A stretch of DNA of 64,000 nucleotides, taken from the NCBI GenBank assembly GCA_021775915.1, contig JAJFGW010000035.1, positions 17,911-81,910 on the forward strand, read 5' to 3'. The notes under the pieces were generated by a model that did not search any database, had not been told where the DNA came from, and saw only the letters and a list, made by a program, of their open reading frames with translations. The stretch's first letter is position 1, and each line of letters begins with the position of its first letter. This document shows positions 38,501 through 45,877 of this stretch, piece after piece. Position numbers and translations under genes: made by a program. Origin of the DNA: Alphaproteobacteria bacterium. Lineage in GTDB: Bacteria > Pseudomonadota > Alphaproteobacteria > Micavibrionales > Micavibrionaceae.

Positions 38501-39045
38501 TGGTCGAAGCGGTTGAAGAATTACGGGGCGGCATTCAAACCCTGAACAAAGAAGCGCGCGAACGACTGCAGATTGCCTTTGAACAGGTAAATGGTCATTT
38601 CCGTGAAATGTTTACCCGCCTGTTTGACGGTGGTAAAGCGCACTTGGCGCTTATTGAATCCGACGATCCACTGGAAGCCGGGCTGGAGATATTCGCGCAG
38701 CCACCAGGCAAAGCGCTGCAGTCCCTGTCTCTTCTTTCTGGTGGTGAGCAAACCCTGACGGCTATCGCCCTGATTTTTGCTATGTTCCTGACAAACCCTG
38801 CGCCAATCTGTGTTATGGACGAGGTTGACGCGCCGCTTGATGATGCCAATGTTGATCGCTTCTGCGACCTTCTTGAAGAATTTGCCGATAAAGGCGAAAC
38901 ACGCTTTATGATCATTAGTCACCACCGCCTGACCATGGCACGGATGGACCGCCTCTACGGTGTTACCATGGCCGAAAAAGGTGTCTCGCAACTTGTATCC
39001 GTTGACCTCCATCAACAAATGGACTTCCTTGATGCCGCCGAATGA
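35566..39045 (+). CDS. smc: chromosome segregation ATPase SMC
   Basis: 1159 aa condensin subunit. The ABC head N-terminal half has Walker A GPNGCGKSN (~res 32-40). Long coiled coils (~res 165-500 and 655-1000) flank a hinge (~res 505-640, DSQYEFRPVFEDVEAEKG onward) of the shorter alphaproteobacterial form. The C-terminal head has the signature LLSGGEQTLTAIAL and Walker B ICVMDEVDAPLDD. scpA/scpB are not in the window. Its 3' end overlaps atpI by 14 bp. Confidence 0.97.
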   Translation: MIQFSKLRMQGFKSFVEKTEVDIGPGLTGIVGPNGCGKSNLVEALRWCMGESSTKRMRGGSRSMEDVIFNGTTERPARNIAEVSLLLDNSKRTAPGPYNNSDEIEVVRKIERDRGSGYRINGKTVRARDVQLLFADVLSGANSPYLVSQGRVTQIIQAKPVDRRMILEEAAGITGLYARRHEAELRLRATDNNLKRLDDILGSMEERLNSLKKQARQANRYRNLSAQIRQLEISIACLEWRTSHEKLTTIERTFAEAESKVAERLTVVTQLTGTQNVQSKDIPELRQKDAEMGAALQNYNLALQRLEDEQSRISQALEETEGHLTQLHTDRGHEQQTLKENTHILERLDDEEKVIRGKEESGDTDLQEKEAVRQTLKDTVERQDSSLTVLMEDTAETRARRHSLERQIEKDAQRRETIKERLSALKTQLDEKKSENGETIDTGKLRTDIAEQEEAVVLANAEIEKLNSKIEQLRQTQETGRQKHQEEEKEKSKIDTEINTLESILNSDSQYEFRPVFEDVEAEKGFETALSRALGDSLMGSTDDNAPVVWENREINAGDLPALPAGVTGLQPHVKAPEPLKLALSQIGFVENEDDGKKLAEQLKPGQSLVSRDGAYWRWDGLYVKTVASDSHARQLKQKNKLTELKKALPALEKTCNSLEEEQQKTNNTLEKIQEELRSAQTKMAELEAAIKEKQTALNHAIEEQADRQAELAKLEEALSLAEIDLKELEQTIKDNETALESFDDKALEDKQEQIEKTRAELSAEREKLQDAIRDLEIARQDQSRRKARIRAIGDERVNLQNRCIRARERLKELDEREGQLGQRTEELQGRPESIKKESETLLSKITELQKEKEQVSDKLAACENELADTTKALKEAEGALAEVRESRAHSQATTEERQKHLEASRNHIKEHFEMSPEELMAEAAMDPENLPALDELKEQREKSVRSRDMIGPVNLRAEQEAEELEKELGGILNEKCDLVEAVEELRGGIQTLNKEARERLQIAFEQVNGHFREMFTRLFDGGKAHLALIESDDPLEAGLEIFAQPPGKALQSLSLLSGGEQTLTAIALIFAMFLTNPAPICVMDEVDAPLDDANVDRFCDLLEEFADKGETRFMIISHHRLTMARMDRLYGVTMAEKGVSQLVSVDLHQQMDFLDAAE

Positions 39046-39310
39046 TCTCAAAGACCTCGAAGACCGGATAAACAAGCTCAAACCTAATGAGCCATCCTCT
39101 TCTGCCAGTGAAGAAAAAGAATATGCAGACAGATCTACCGGTATGCGCGCCGGGTCTGAATTTATGGCCTATATTATCTCCGGTGGTCTTGTCGGCTGGA
39201 CGATCGGGCACTTCTTCGGAAACATGCCACTATGGTTAATTGTCATGCTATTCACAGGTTTTGGCATGGGCACATACCGAGCCTATATTGCCATGAATAA
39301 AGATAGTTGA
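39032..39310 (+). CDS. atpI: ATP synthase F0 accessory subunit AtpI
   Basis: 92 aa. A charged N-terminal segment (DLKDLEDRINKL) is followed by the AtpI/AtpZ signature GMRAGSEFMAYIISGGLVGWTIG and a second membrane helix PLWLIVMLFTGFGMGTYRAY. It assists c-ring assembly or Mg uptake. The start MPPNDLKDLE lies inside the smc 3' end; the longer track ORF is an smc shadow. First gene of the F0 operon. Confidence 0.9.
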   Translation: MPPNDLKDLEDRINKLKPNEPSSSASEEKEYADRSTGMRAGSEFMAYIISGGLVGWTIGHFFGNMPLWLIVMLFTGFGMGTYRAYIAMNKDS

Positions 39311-39402
39311 TTTTTCTATGAAACAGCCATTGCATTTATTTGTAAAAACCGCTAAAAACGCCACTGAAAACGTGTAAAGCTAAGCTTATTGAGGTATATC
39401 GG

Positions 39403-40149
39403 GTGTCAGATCCACTACACCAGTTTGTTATTGAACGCATTATCCCGCTGGAAATCGGCGGCATAGACCTGTCTTTTACCAATTCATCTCTATGGATGAT
39501 GATTGGCGTCATCGTTTCAACCGGGTTTATTTCCGTTGCTATGAACCGTAAAGCGCTGGTTCCCGGCCGCATGCAGGTTCTCGTCGAAATCTTTTATGAA
39601 ATGGTTGCCGGACTGGTACGCAACAATATTGGCAGCGAAGGCCGTAAATATTTCCCGTTTATCTTTACGCTATTTATTGTCGTGCTCATGGGTAATTTAC
39701 TAGGTTTGATCCCCTACTCCTTTGCCTATACCAGCCATATCATTGTAACGGCGGCGATGTCGTTTATGATTTTTGGTATGATTGTGGTTCTGGCTATAAT
39801 GCGGCACGGTTTACATTTCTTTTCCCATTTCGCACCGCCGGGCGTGCCGTGGTTTGTTTACCCGCTGCTGGTGCCGATTGAAATCGTTTCTTATCTGGCA
39901 CGTCCTGTAACACACGGCCTTCGTCTTTTTGCGAATATGATGGCCGGACACATCATGCTCAAAGTGTTTGCAGGCTTTAGTGTCGCGATGGCTGGTGCCG
40001 GTGCATTTGGTTTTGTTGCTGCTATTCTGCCGATGTTCGTGAATGCCGGTCTGATTGCCTTTGAGCTTTTGATTGCGCTTTTGCAAGCTTATGTATTTGC
40101 TATTCTGGCCTGTATCTACCTTAAAGATACGGTTGAAATGGATCACTAG
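39403..40149 (+). CDS. atpB: ATP synthase F0 subunit a
   Basis: 248 aa integral membrane proton channel subunit, beginning at GTG. Conserved helices include ITLVVLMGNLLGLIPYSF-like FIVVLMGNLLGLIPYSF. The essential arginine lies in YLARPVTHGLRLFANMMAGH, with LIALLQAYVFAILACIYL at the C-terminus. Follows atpI after 92 bp and precedes atpE. Confidence 0.97.
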   Translation: MSDPLHQFVIERIIPLEIGGIDLSFTNSSLWMMIGVIVSTGFISVAMNRKALVPGRMQVLVEIFYEMVAGLVRNNIGSEGRKYFPFIFTLFIVVLMGNLLGLIPYSFAYTSHIIVTAAMSFMIFGMIVVLAIMRHGLHFFSHFAPPGVPWFVYPLLVPIEIVSYLARPVTHGLRLFANMMAGHIMLKVFAGFSVAMAGAGAFGFVAAILPMFVNAGLIAFELLIALLQAYVFAILACIYLKDTVEMDH

Positions 40150-40195
40150 ATTAATTAAAACCTGACCCTAAACCTTAAGAAAGAAGGACTTTAAA

Positions 40196-40423
40196 ATGGA
40201 AGTTGAAGCAATTAAATTATTGGCCGCCGCCATTGCCCTGATGCCACTTATCGGTGTTGGTATTGGCCTTGGTATTATCTTTGGTGCCTATAACATGGCT
40301 GTAGGCCGCAACCCTAATGCTGCGGACGTACTAGAGAAAAAATTCTGGCTAACATTTGCTTTTGTTGAAATGTTTGGTCTTGTGGCTATCGTGGCCTGGG
40401 CGCTTTTATACTTCACAGGCTGA
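40196..40423 (+). CDS. atpE: ATP synthase F0 subunit c
   Basis: 75 aa hairpin of two membrane helices. GVGIGLGIIFGAYNMAVGRNPNA is the first helix and loop. The proton-carrying Glu is in FAFVEMFGLVAIVAWALL (around residue 58). AAGGA precedes the ATG. Confidence 0.97.
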   Translation: MEVEAIKLLAAAIALMPLIGVGIGLGIIFGAYNMAVGRNPNAADVLEKKFWLTFAFVEMFGLVAIVAWALLYFTG

Positions 40424-40429
40424 TGAGCA

Positions 40430-41059
40430 TTGAAAAATAGTCTCTCTTTTATTAGCGCGGGCTTTTTCTGCCAGGCGGTGTTTGCTGTAAATGCAGCCTT
40501 CGGGGCAGATCCAGCTCATGGCGGCGATGCGTCTTCACATGAAGCACCATCAAGCGGCTTACCGCAGCTTGATGCGTCGACCTTTCCGAGCCAGTTATTC
40601 TGGCTGCTTGTGACTTTCGTTATCCTCTACGCCGTTTTCAGTAAAAAGTCCCTGCCTGAAATCTCAAACGTTATTGAGAATCGGCAGGATCACATTCAGA
40701 ATGAACTGGAAACAGCCGATGGGCTCAAATCGGAAGCAGAAGCCGCGCAGCAAGCTTATGAAGAGAGTTTGGACAATGCTCGCACTCTGGCAACAAAAGC
40801 ATTACATGATGCTCAGAACAAGATAAAAACCAAAGCCGAAAAGCAAAGCAACGATTTTCGTGAAAAAACTGACAAGGACATGCAAGCCCTTGAAAAGCGG
40901 CTGGTTAAAGCAAAAACCGATGCTATGGATGACATGAACATGATTGCTGCTGAGATCGCCAGTGAAGCGGCGCAAAAGATTGTCGGAATTAACCCTGACA
41001 TCGAGCAAGCAAAAACCGCAGTCAAAGCCATAAACGGCACAAAAGCAAAAGCGGCATAA
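40430..41059 (+). CDS. ATP synthase F0 subunit b'
   Basis: 209 aa peripheral stalk subunit, the atpF'/atpG copy found in alphaproteobacteria and phototrophs. The N-terminus is a signal-like segment (ISAGFFCQAVFAVNAAFGA). A short periplasmic stretch is followed by the membrane helix FPSQLFWLLVTFVILYAVFSKKSLP, and the rest is a long charged coiled coil. The only usable start is a TTG at 40430; no ATG fits before the membrane segment. Six bases after the atpE stop. Confidence 0.93.
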   Translation: MKNSLSFISAGFFCQAVFAVNAAFGADPAHGGDASSHEAPSSGLPQLDASTFPSQLFWLLVTFVILYAVFSKKSLPEISNVIENRQDHIQNELETADGLKSEAEAAQQAYEESLDNARTLATKALHDAQNKIKTKAEKQSNDFREKTDKDMQALEKRLVKAKTDAMDDMNMIAAEIASEAAQKIVGINPDIEQAKTAVKAINGTKAKAA

Positions 41060-41070
41060 GGATAATGGCA

Positions 41071-41559
41071 ATGGAAATATTTCAGGATACCGGCACTTGG
41101 GTTCTGTTCTCCTTTTTGATCTTCGCTTTCGTTATGTGGAAGTACGGCAAAGACGGCATTCTTGCCGCGCTGGATAAGCGCATTGAAGCTGTCCGCAAAG
41201 AAATTGAAACGGCTGAAACCCTGCGCGTTGAAGCGCAAGAGTTGCTAGCACAATATCAGCGCAAGCAACGTGACACCGCTAAAGAAGCAGATGAAATTGT
41301 GGCCAATGCGAAAGTCCATGCTGCCGAAATCAAAAAACAAGCCGACAAAGACCTTAAGGAAATTGCCGCACGGCGCGAGCTGCAGCTTACCGAGCGCCTC
41401 GCACGGATGGAGCAAAACGCCGTACAGGAAATTCAAACCTATGCCGCAGAGCTAGCCGTTAAGGCAACGTCCGAGCTCATTGCCAAGCAAATGGATAAAA
41501 AGACGAACGAAAACCTTGTCGACCAGTCTATCAAGGATGTCTCCAAACAACTTGGCTAA
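41071..41559 (+). CDS. atpF: ATP synthase F0 subunit b
   Basis: 162 aa. The N-terminal helix TGTWVLFSFLIFAFVMWKYG is followed by a coiled coil (RIEAVRKEIETAETLRVEAQELLAQYQRK). The second ATG (41071) is preferred to 41065 because AAGGA is eight bases before it but only two before the first. It completes atpI-B-E-F'-F; the F1 genes are elsewhere, the usual split in alphaproteobacteria. Confidence 0.95.
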   Translation: MEIFQDTGTWVLFSFLIFAFVMWKYGKDGILAALDKRIEAVRKEIETAETLRVEAQELLAQYQRKQRDTAKEADEIVANAKVHAAEIKKQADKDLKEIAARRELQLTERLARMEQNAVQEIQTYAAELAVKATSELIAKQMDKKTNENLVDQSIKDVSKQLG

Positions 41560-41566
41560 TGCCATT

Positions 41567-42187
41567 ATGATCTTTTCACCCCCCAATCTCGAAGATGGTG
41601 CCCGCTGGGCGGGGATGCGTGTTGGTCTACTCGGAGGCTCATTCAACCCACCACATGAGGGACATGTTCACGCCAGCCTAATTGCTATGCAAAGCATGGT
41701 GCTGGACGCCGTCTGGTGGCTTGTTACCCCCCAAAACCCTCTAAAGAACAAGTCCGAGTTGAGTTTTAAAAACAGGTTTGAATTATCTCAAAAGCTGGTC
41801 AAAGACCCGCGCATCATAGTCAGCCCCATAGAACAAGAGCTGGGCACAAACCTAACCTGGGAAACGATTAAAGGGCTGAAGGAACATTTTCCAAAAACCG
41901 ACTTCGTCTGGGTAACCGGCATGGATAACGCCCTGACCATACATACATGGCATAATTGGACATATATTCTTGATAATGTAGCAACAGCTCATGTTGCCCG
42001 CCCCCCGGCCTGGAGCCTGATTGAGAATTGCCCCCTAAAAATGATGCAGACACAGAATCACTTCTATCTGAATAAAGCGACTAAAGTCCCCCTGAAACCA
42101 CGTCATACATACTGGCTTATGCAGAAAAAAATGATGGGAATTTCATCAACGAAAATCAGAGAAAATGATACAAAAACAAGTGGATAA
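41567..42187 (+). CDS. nadD: nicotinate-nucleotide adenylyltransferase
   Basis: 206 aa NAD-biosynthesis nucleotidyltransferase. The (H/T)xGH motif lies in VGLLGGSFNPPHEGHVHASLIA (~res 18-39), and the C-terminal ISSTKIRE replaces the usual SSTxIR. The start at 41567 is chosen because the track ORF begins inside atpF. It opens the conserved nadD-rsfS-rlmH-envC-ctpA series. Confidence 0.95.
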   Translation: MIFSPPNLEDGARWAGMRVGLLGGSFNPPHEGHVHASLIAMQSMVLDAVWWLVTPQNPLKNKSELSFKNRFELSQKLVKDPRIIVSPIEQELGTNLTWETIKGLKEHFPKTDFVWVTGMDNALTIHTWHNWTYILDNVATAHVARPPAWSLIENCPLKMMQTQNHFYLNKATKVPLKPRHTYWLMQKKMMGISSTKIRENDTKTSG

Positions 42188-42234
42188 CACCTATTTCTTA
42201 TTCTGTCCATTTACTATTTGTTAATAGAGTTAAG

Positions 42235-42263
42235 TTGCGAGTCCTTAGAAAAGGGCGTAAAAT
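42235..42263 (+). promoter_or_regulatory. candidate sigma-70 promoter for the rsfS leader RNA
   Basis: TTGCGA (-35) and TAAAAT (-10) with a 17-bp spacer, placing a transcript start near 42270. A single GANTC site (GAGTC at 42239) overlaps the -35. Confidence 0.5.
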
Positions 42264-42269
42264 TAAAGT

Positions 42270-42426
42270 ATGAACACAGCTCATCGCTTGATCATAGAAA
42301 AGGAAGGTGTACCGCATTGAGGAAATGTAGTCTCACCTTCTGGAAACAGAACCATAAGCCTGAAAGAAGCGCTTCCATGCTTGCATGTTGGAGCGCTTTT
42401 GCTTATGTTAAGCAATCTTTTTAACA
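42270..42426 (+). ncRNA. structured RNA: rsfS 5' leader or small RNA
   Basis: About 155 nt between a candidate promoter and the rsfS ribosome site. Helix 1: GAAGGTG (42303-42309) with CACCTTC (42334-42340), enclosing CATT-GAGGA-AATG. Helix 2: CATAAGC (42353-42359) with GCTTATG (42401-42407), and inside it GAAGCGCTTCCATG closing on a CTTG loop with CATG..GGAGCGCTT, about 20 bp in all. Helix 3: TGTTAA with TTAACA (42406-42426; the first pairs compete with helix 2). AGGAGG for rsfS follows five bases later. The 68-codon ORF here is not convincing. It does not match an RNA family I know by sight. Confidence 0.6.
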
Positions 42427-42447
42427 ACAAAGGAGGCCAAAGCCATT

Positions 42448-42831
42448 TTGGATACTTATAAGACAGGACTGGAAAGTCCGGAACAGTTGAAAGCGGTCAT
42501 CGAACAGTCGCTGGATTCTGATAAGGCAGTGGATATAAAAACCATCGACCTTAAAGACCAGACAGCCATTGCAGACTATATGATAGTCGCCTCTGGTTCA
42601 TCTTCAAGACAAGTAGCAGCCCTCGCAGAAAAGCTTCAGGCCCGCCTGAAAGCTCTTGGTCTGTCCGATATTCGTATCGAAGGAAAAGACCAGTGTAACT
42701 GGGTTATCGTCGATGCCGGTGATATTGTCGTTCACCTGTTCCGCCCGGAAGTCCGCGAGTTTTATAACATAGAGAAAATGTGGCAGGCTCACGCTCAGCT
42801 ACAGGACGTCACGGCCGGGGCTCCCGCATAA
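42448..42831 (+). CDS. rsfS: ribosome silencing factor RsfS
   Basis: 127 aa protein that binds L14 and blocks subunit joining under starvation. IADYMIVASGSSSRQVAALAEKL and DQCNWVIVDAGDIVVHLFRPEVREFYNIEKMW are the family signatures. The start is TTG at 42448, 11 bases after a perfect AGGAGG; no ATG is available. The suboptimal start and spacing, with the structured leader, suggest translational control. Six bases before rlmH. Confidence 0.95.
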   Translation: MDTYKTGLESPEQLKAVIEQSLDSDKAVDIKTIDLKDQTAIADYMIVASGSSSRQVAALAEKLQARLKALGLSDIRIEGKDQCNWVIVDAGDIVVHLFRPEVREFYNIEKMWQAHAQLQDVTAGAPA

Positions 42832-42837
42832 TAGCTT

Positions 42838-43278
42838 ATGATTAACGTTGAAGTCATAGCCGTTGGGCGCTTGCGCGACAAAGCATTGCTGGCCTTGTGG
42901 CAAGACTATACAAAGCGCCTGCAATGGCCGCTAACCCTCCATGAAATTGAAATTAAAAAGCCGGGTGACGAAGAAAAAAAGCTCCTCGCCAAACTAAACC
43001 CACGGGCCCACCTGTTTGTTCTGGATGAGCAGGGAAAAAGCCTTCCCAGCACAAAATTTGCAAAAAAGCTGGAAACTCTATCTGGCGACGGCATCACAAA
43101 TATACAATTTATTATTGGCGCGGCGGATGGCCTAAGTGAAAATATTCGCAAAAAGGCGGATTTTTTACTATCATTCGGTGATCAGACATGGCCTCATATG
43201 CTTGCTCGTATTATGCTGGCAGAACAGCTCTACCGCGCACAACAAATACTAGCCGGACACCCCTATCACCGGGAATAA
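42838..43278 (+). CDS. rlmH: 23S rRNA pseudouridine1915 N3-methyltransferase
   Basis: 146 aa SPOUT-class methyltransferase. The trefoil-knot AdoMet site is in FIIGAADGLSENI (~res 91) and the C-terminal MLARIMLAEQLYRAQQILAGHPYHRE is the RlmH hallmark. It follows rsfS, as in most proteobacteria. Confidence 0.97.
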   Translation: MINVEVIAVGRLRDKALLALWQDYTKRLQWPLTLHEIEIKKPGDEEKKLLAKLNPRAHLFVLDEQGKSLPSTKFAKKLETLSGDGITNIQFIIGAADGLSENIRKKADFLLSFGDQTWPHMLARIMLAEQLYRAQQILAGHPYHRE

Positions 43279-43285
43279 AGACATT

Positions 43286-44464
43286 ATGCCCAAAAGTTTA
43301 TTGGCAGCTATTTTTATCGTTCTTTTTCTGCCTTTTACCGTACAGGCAGAGCGCCCGCCCATACCTGAGCGCAAAACACAGGCCCTTGAAACGATTCAGA
43401 AAAACCTGAAAAAAGAAAAAAAGCAGCAAGGCCTGCTGGAAAAAGAGCTCCAAAACACAAAAAAAGAACTGAGTAGCACCCGCTCCTCTCTTGTTAATAT
43501 TGCAAAGGACATGCAAGGGAATGAAAAAAATATCAGCCTGCTGGAAAAAAGAATTTCAAAACTCGGCGCAGAAGAAAAAGAGCTGACAGAAAAACTGGAA
43601 CAAGATTACGGTTCGATTGCAGACCTTATTCTTGCCCTGGAACGTATGCGTCGCATTCCTCCTGAATCCCTCATCATCCGCCCCGGCGCGCCGCTACAAA
43701 CAGCGCAAACTGCGATGTTATTACAAAGCACTCTGCCAACTGTTCACAAAAGAGCAGAACAGCTATCAAAAGATTTAAAGCACCTGGATGAGCTCGCGGT
43801 AACACTGAAGAAAGACAAAGACAGTGTACTGACAACAAAAAAAGAGCTTGAGAGAAAACATGCTGACATACAGTCCCTGACAAAAAAGCGCGAACGGCTC
43901 TATAACAAAACCCAAAGTGATTACGCCCAAAACAAGAAAAGCATTGAGCGGCTTTCAAAAGAGGCAAAAACGCTGACGGATCTACTCGGAAAACTTGAAA
44001 AAGAGCAAAAGAAAAGACAGGCAGAGCGCCAAAGACGAAATACAGCCCATTTATATAGCCCAGCCCTTCCGGCAACAGGACAGGCACAGCTCCCAGTTAC
44101 AGGCTACATTAGCGAAGCTTATGGCACCCCCGATACTATTGGTGCGATTAGTCAGGGCGTGACGATCAAATCCCGTCCCGGCTCTCTTGTTACCGCGCCC
44201 ATGGGCGGTGTTGTTCGCTTTACAGGGACCTTTAAAAACTACGGCAATATGGTTATTATTGAGCATAAAGGCGGCTATCATAGTCTGATTTCTGGCTTTC
44301 ATAAAATTAACACCAGAGAAGAAAATCTGGTAAAGGCTGGGGAACCAATAGGACAACTTCCCTTAACCTCTTCCCGTGGAGGCCGTCCGGCGCTATATTA
44401 TGAATTGCGGTACAAAGGGCAACCTGTAAACCCTGCCAATAAGATTTCTGGTTTAAAGAGCTAA
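43286..44464 (+). CDS. EnvC-like murein hydrolase activator
   Basis: 392 aa. Signal peptide SLLAAIFIVLFLPFTVQA, then two long coiled coils (~res 30-100 and 150-250) and a C-terminal LytM domain (SQGVTIKSRPGSLVTAPMGGVVRFTG). The zinc ligands of active M23 peptidases (HxxxD and HxH) are not both present, as in EnvC, so it is likely a non-catalytic activator of amidases at the septum. It sits between rlmH and ctpA, the common alphaproteobacterial order. Confidence 0.9.
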   Translation: MPKSLLAAIFIVLFLPFTVQAERPPIPERKTQALETIQKNLKKEKKQQGLLEKELQNTKKELSSTRSSLVNIAKDMQGNEKNISLLEKRISKLGAEEKELTEKLEQDYGSIADLILALERMRRIPPESLIIRPGAPLQTAQTAMLLQSTLPTVHKRAEQLSKDLKHLDELAVTLKKDKDSVLTTKKELERKHADIQSLTKKRERLYNKTQSDYAQNKKSIERLSKEAKTLTDLLGKLEKEQKKRQAERQRRNTAHLYSPALPATGQAQLPVTGYISEAYGTPDTIGAISQGVTIKSRPGSLVTAPMGGVVRFTGTFKNYGNMVIIEHKGGYHSLISGFHKINTREENLVKAGEPIGQLPLTSSRGGRPALYYELRYKGQPVNPANKISGLKS

Positions 44465-44482
44465 GATATAAGGATAAGCACA

Positions 44483-45868
44483 ATGCACATACGTAATTTC
44501 TTTCTGACCGTTGCAAGCATCGCATTTGCCGGCGCTATCATTTCGGCTCCGGTATCGGCTCAGGAGGATGAACGCATGGCCGGAGCGCCGCCTGAGGTTG
44601 TCATCAATGATACAAGCGAAACATATCGCCAGCTCAACCTGTTCGGTGATGTTTTTGAACGTGTGCGCAGCCAGTATGTTGACGAAAGAGGGGATGAAGA
44701 CCTGGTTGAAACCGCTATTAACGGCATGCTTGTCAGCCTTGACCCTCACTCATCCTATCTCGACGAAGATGATTTTGAAGAAATGCAGGTTCAGACCCGT
44801 GGAGAGTTTGGCGGCCTTGGCATCGAGGTCACCATGGAAAACGGCATCGTCAAAGTTGTTTCCCCGATTGATGATACGCCGGCCTATCGTGCCGGAGTTC
44901 AAGCCGGTGATTACATTACACATCTAAATGACGAATCTATTATGGGTCTGTCCCTGAGCGATGCCGTTGATAAAATGCGCGGCAAAGTCGGAACTGATAT
45001 TAAACTAACAATCAGACGTGAAAATTCGCCCGAGGCCATTGATGTATCTATTACGCGCGATATCATTAAAATTCAGTCCGTTAAACATAAGGTTATTGAT
45101 GACAGCATTGGTTATGTTCGTATCACCACTTTTAACCAAAACGCTGAAAGCGGATTAAAAAAATCAGTTAAAGAAATAAAAGAAGAACTTGGCGACCACC
45201 TTCTCGGCTTTGTTCTTGACTTACGCAACAATCCCGGCGGCTTGCTAAATCAGGCCATTGCCGTTTCCGATGCCTTTCTTGATAAAGGTGAAATTGTTTC
45301 GACAAGAGGCCGTCACGACTATGATACCAAACGTGACAATGCAACAGCAGGCGATATTACAGACGGTCTCCCTGTCATTGTGCTGGTTAATGGCGGTTCC
45401 GCCTCGGCTTCTGAAATTGTTGCCGGCGCGCTGCAAGATCACAGACGTGCTATTGTTTTAGGAACGCAATCTTTTGGTAAGGGTTCCGTACAAACCATCA
45501 TCCCCCTACCCGGCCACGGTGCCATGCGCCTGACAACAGCGCGCTATTATACCCCTTCCGGCCGCTCCATTCAGGCAAAAGGGATCGAACCTGATATTAC
45601 GGTTGAAATGGCCAAGATTGAGCAATATGACGAACGCCGCCTGAAAGAGTCAGATCTACGGGGCGCGCTGGAGAACCCTAATAAAAAAGACGCCTCTGAA
45701 GAAGAGCCTGAAAAAGAAACATCAGAAAAGAAAAAAGATGAAACCGCAGCTGATGACAACAAAATTGCCAAAGAAGATGTTAAGGATTACCAGCTTTCAC
45801 GCGCCGTTGACCTGATAAGAGGCGTATCTCTCTATGAAAGTCGTCTGATGGAAACAAAACAAAACTAG
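44483..45868 (+). CDS. carboxy-terminal processing protease (S41)
   Basis: 461 aa periplasmic protease, CtpA type. The signal peptide ends near APVSAQ. A PDZ domain (~res 95-180; GEFGGLGIEVTMENG onward) precedes the S41 catalytic core. The core has LRNNPGGLL, the serine in VNGGSASASEIVAGAL and the lysine in GTQSFGKGSVQT. A charged tail (EEEPEKETSEKKKDE) follows. It lies 18 bp behind envC, and a functional pair controlling wall hydrolases is plausible. Confidence 0.94.
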   Translation: MHIRNFFLTVASIAFAGAIISAPVSAQEDERMAGAPPEVVINDTSETYRQLNLFGDVFERVRSQYVDERGDEDLVETAINGMLVSLDPHSSYLDEDDFEEMQVQTRGEFGGLGIEVTMENGIVKVVSPIDDTPAYRAGVQAGDYITHLNDESIMGLSLSDAVDKMRGKVGTDIKLTIRRENSPEAIDVSITRDIIKIQSVKHKVIDDSIGYVRITTFNQNAESGLKKSVKEIKEELGDHLLGFVLDLRNNPGGLLNQAIAVSDAFLDKGEIVSTRGRHDYDTKRDNATAGDITDGLPVIVLVNGGSASASEIVAGALQDHRRAIVLGTQSFGKGSVQTIIPLPGHGAMRLTTARYYTPSGRSIQAKGIEPDITVEMAKIEQYDERRLKESDLRGALENPNKKDASEEEPEKETSEKKKDETAADDNKIAKEDVKDYQLSRAVDLIRGVSLYESRLMETKQN

Positions 45869-45877
45869 AGAACCTCT

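Noticed and set aside
37584-38534. Serine-rich minus-strand ORFs inside smc
   Set aside because: Typical complement of the Glu/Lys-rich coiled-coil codons; not genes.
42218-42424. 68-codon plus-strand ORF between nadD and rsfS
   Set aside because: No ribosome site, low-complexity translation, and the DNA is explained better by the strong paired helices of an RNA leader.
42409-42425. CtrA-like TTAA...TTAAC pair before rsfS
   Set aside because: The spacing is 9 bp instead of the required 7, and the bases are better explained by the small hairpin.
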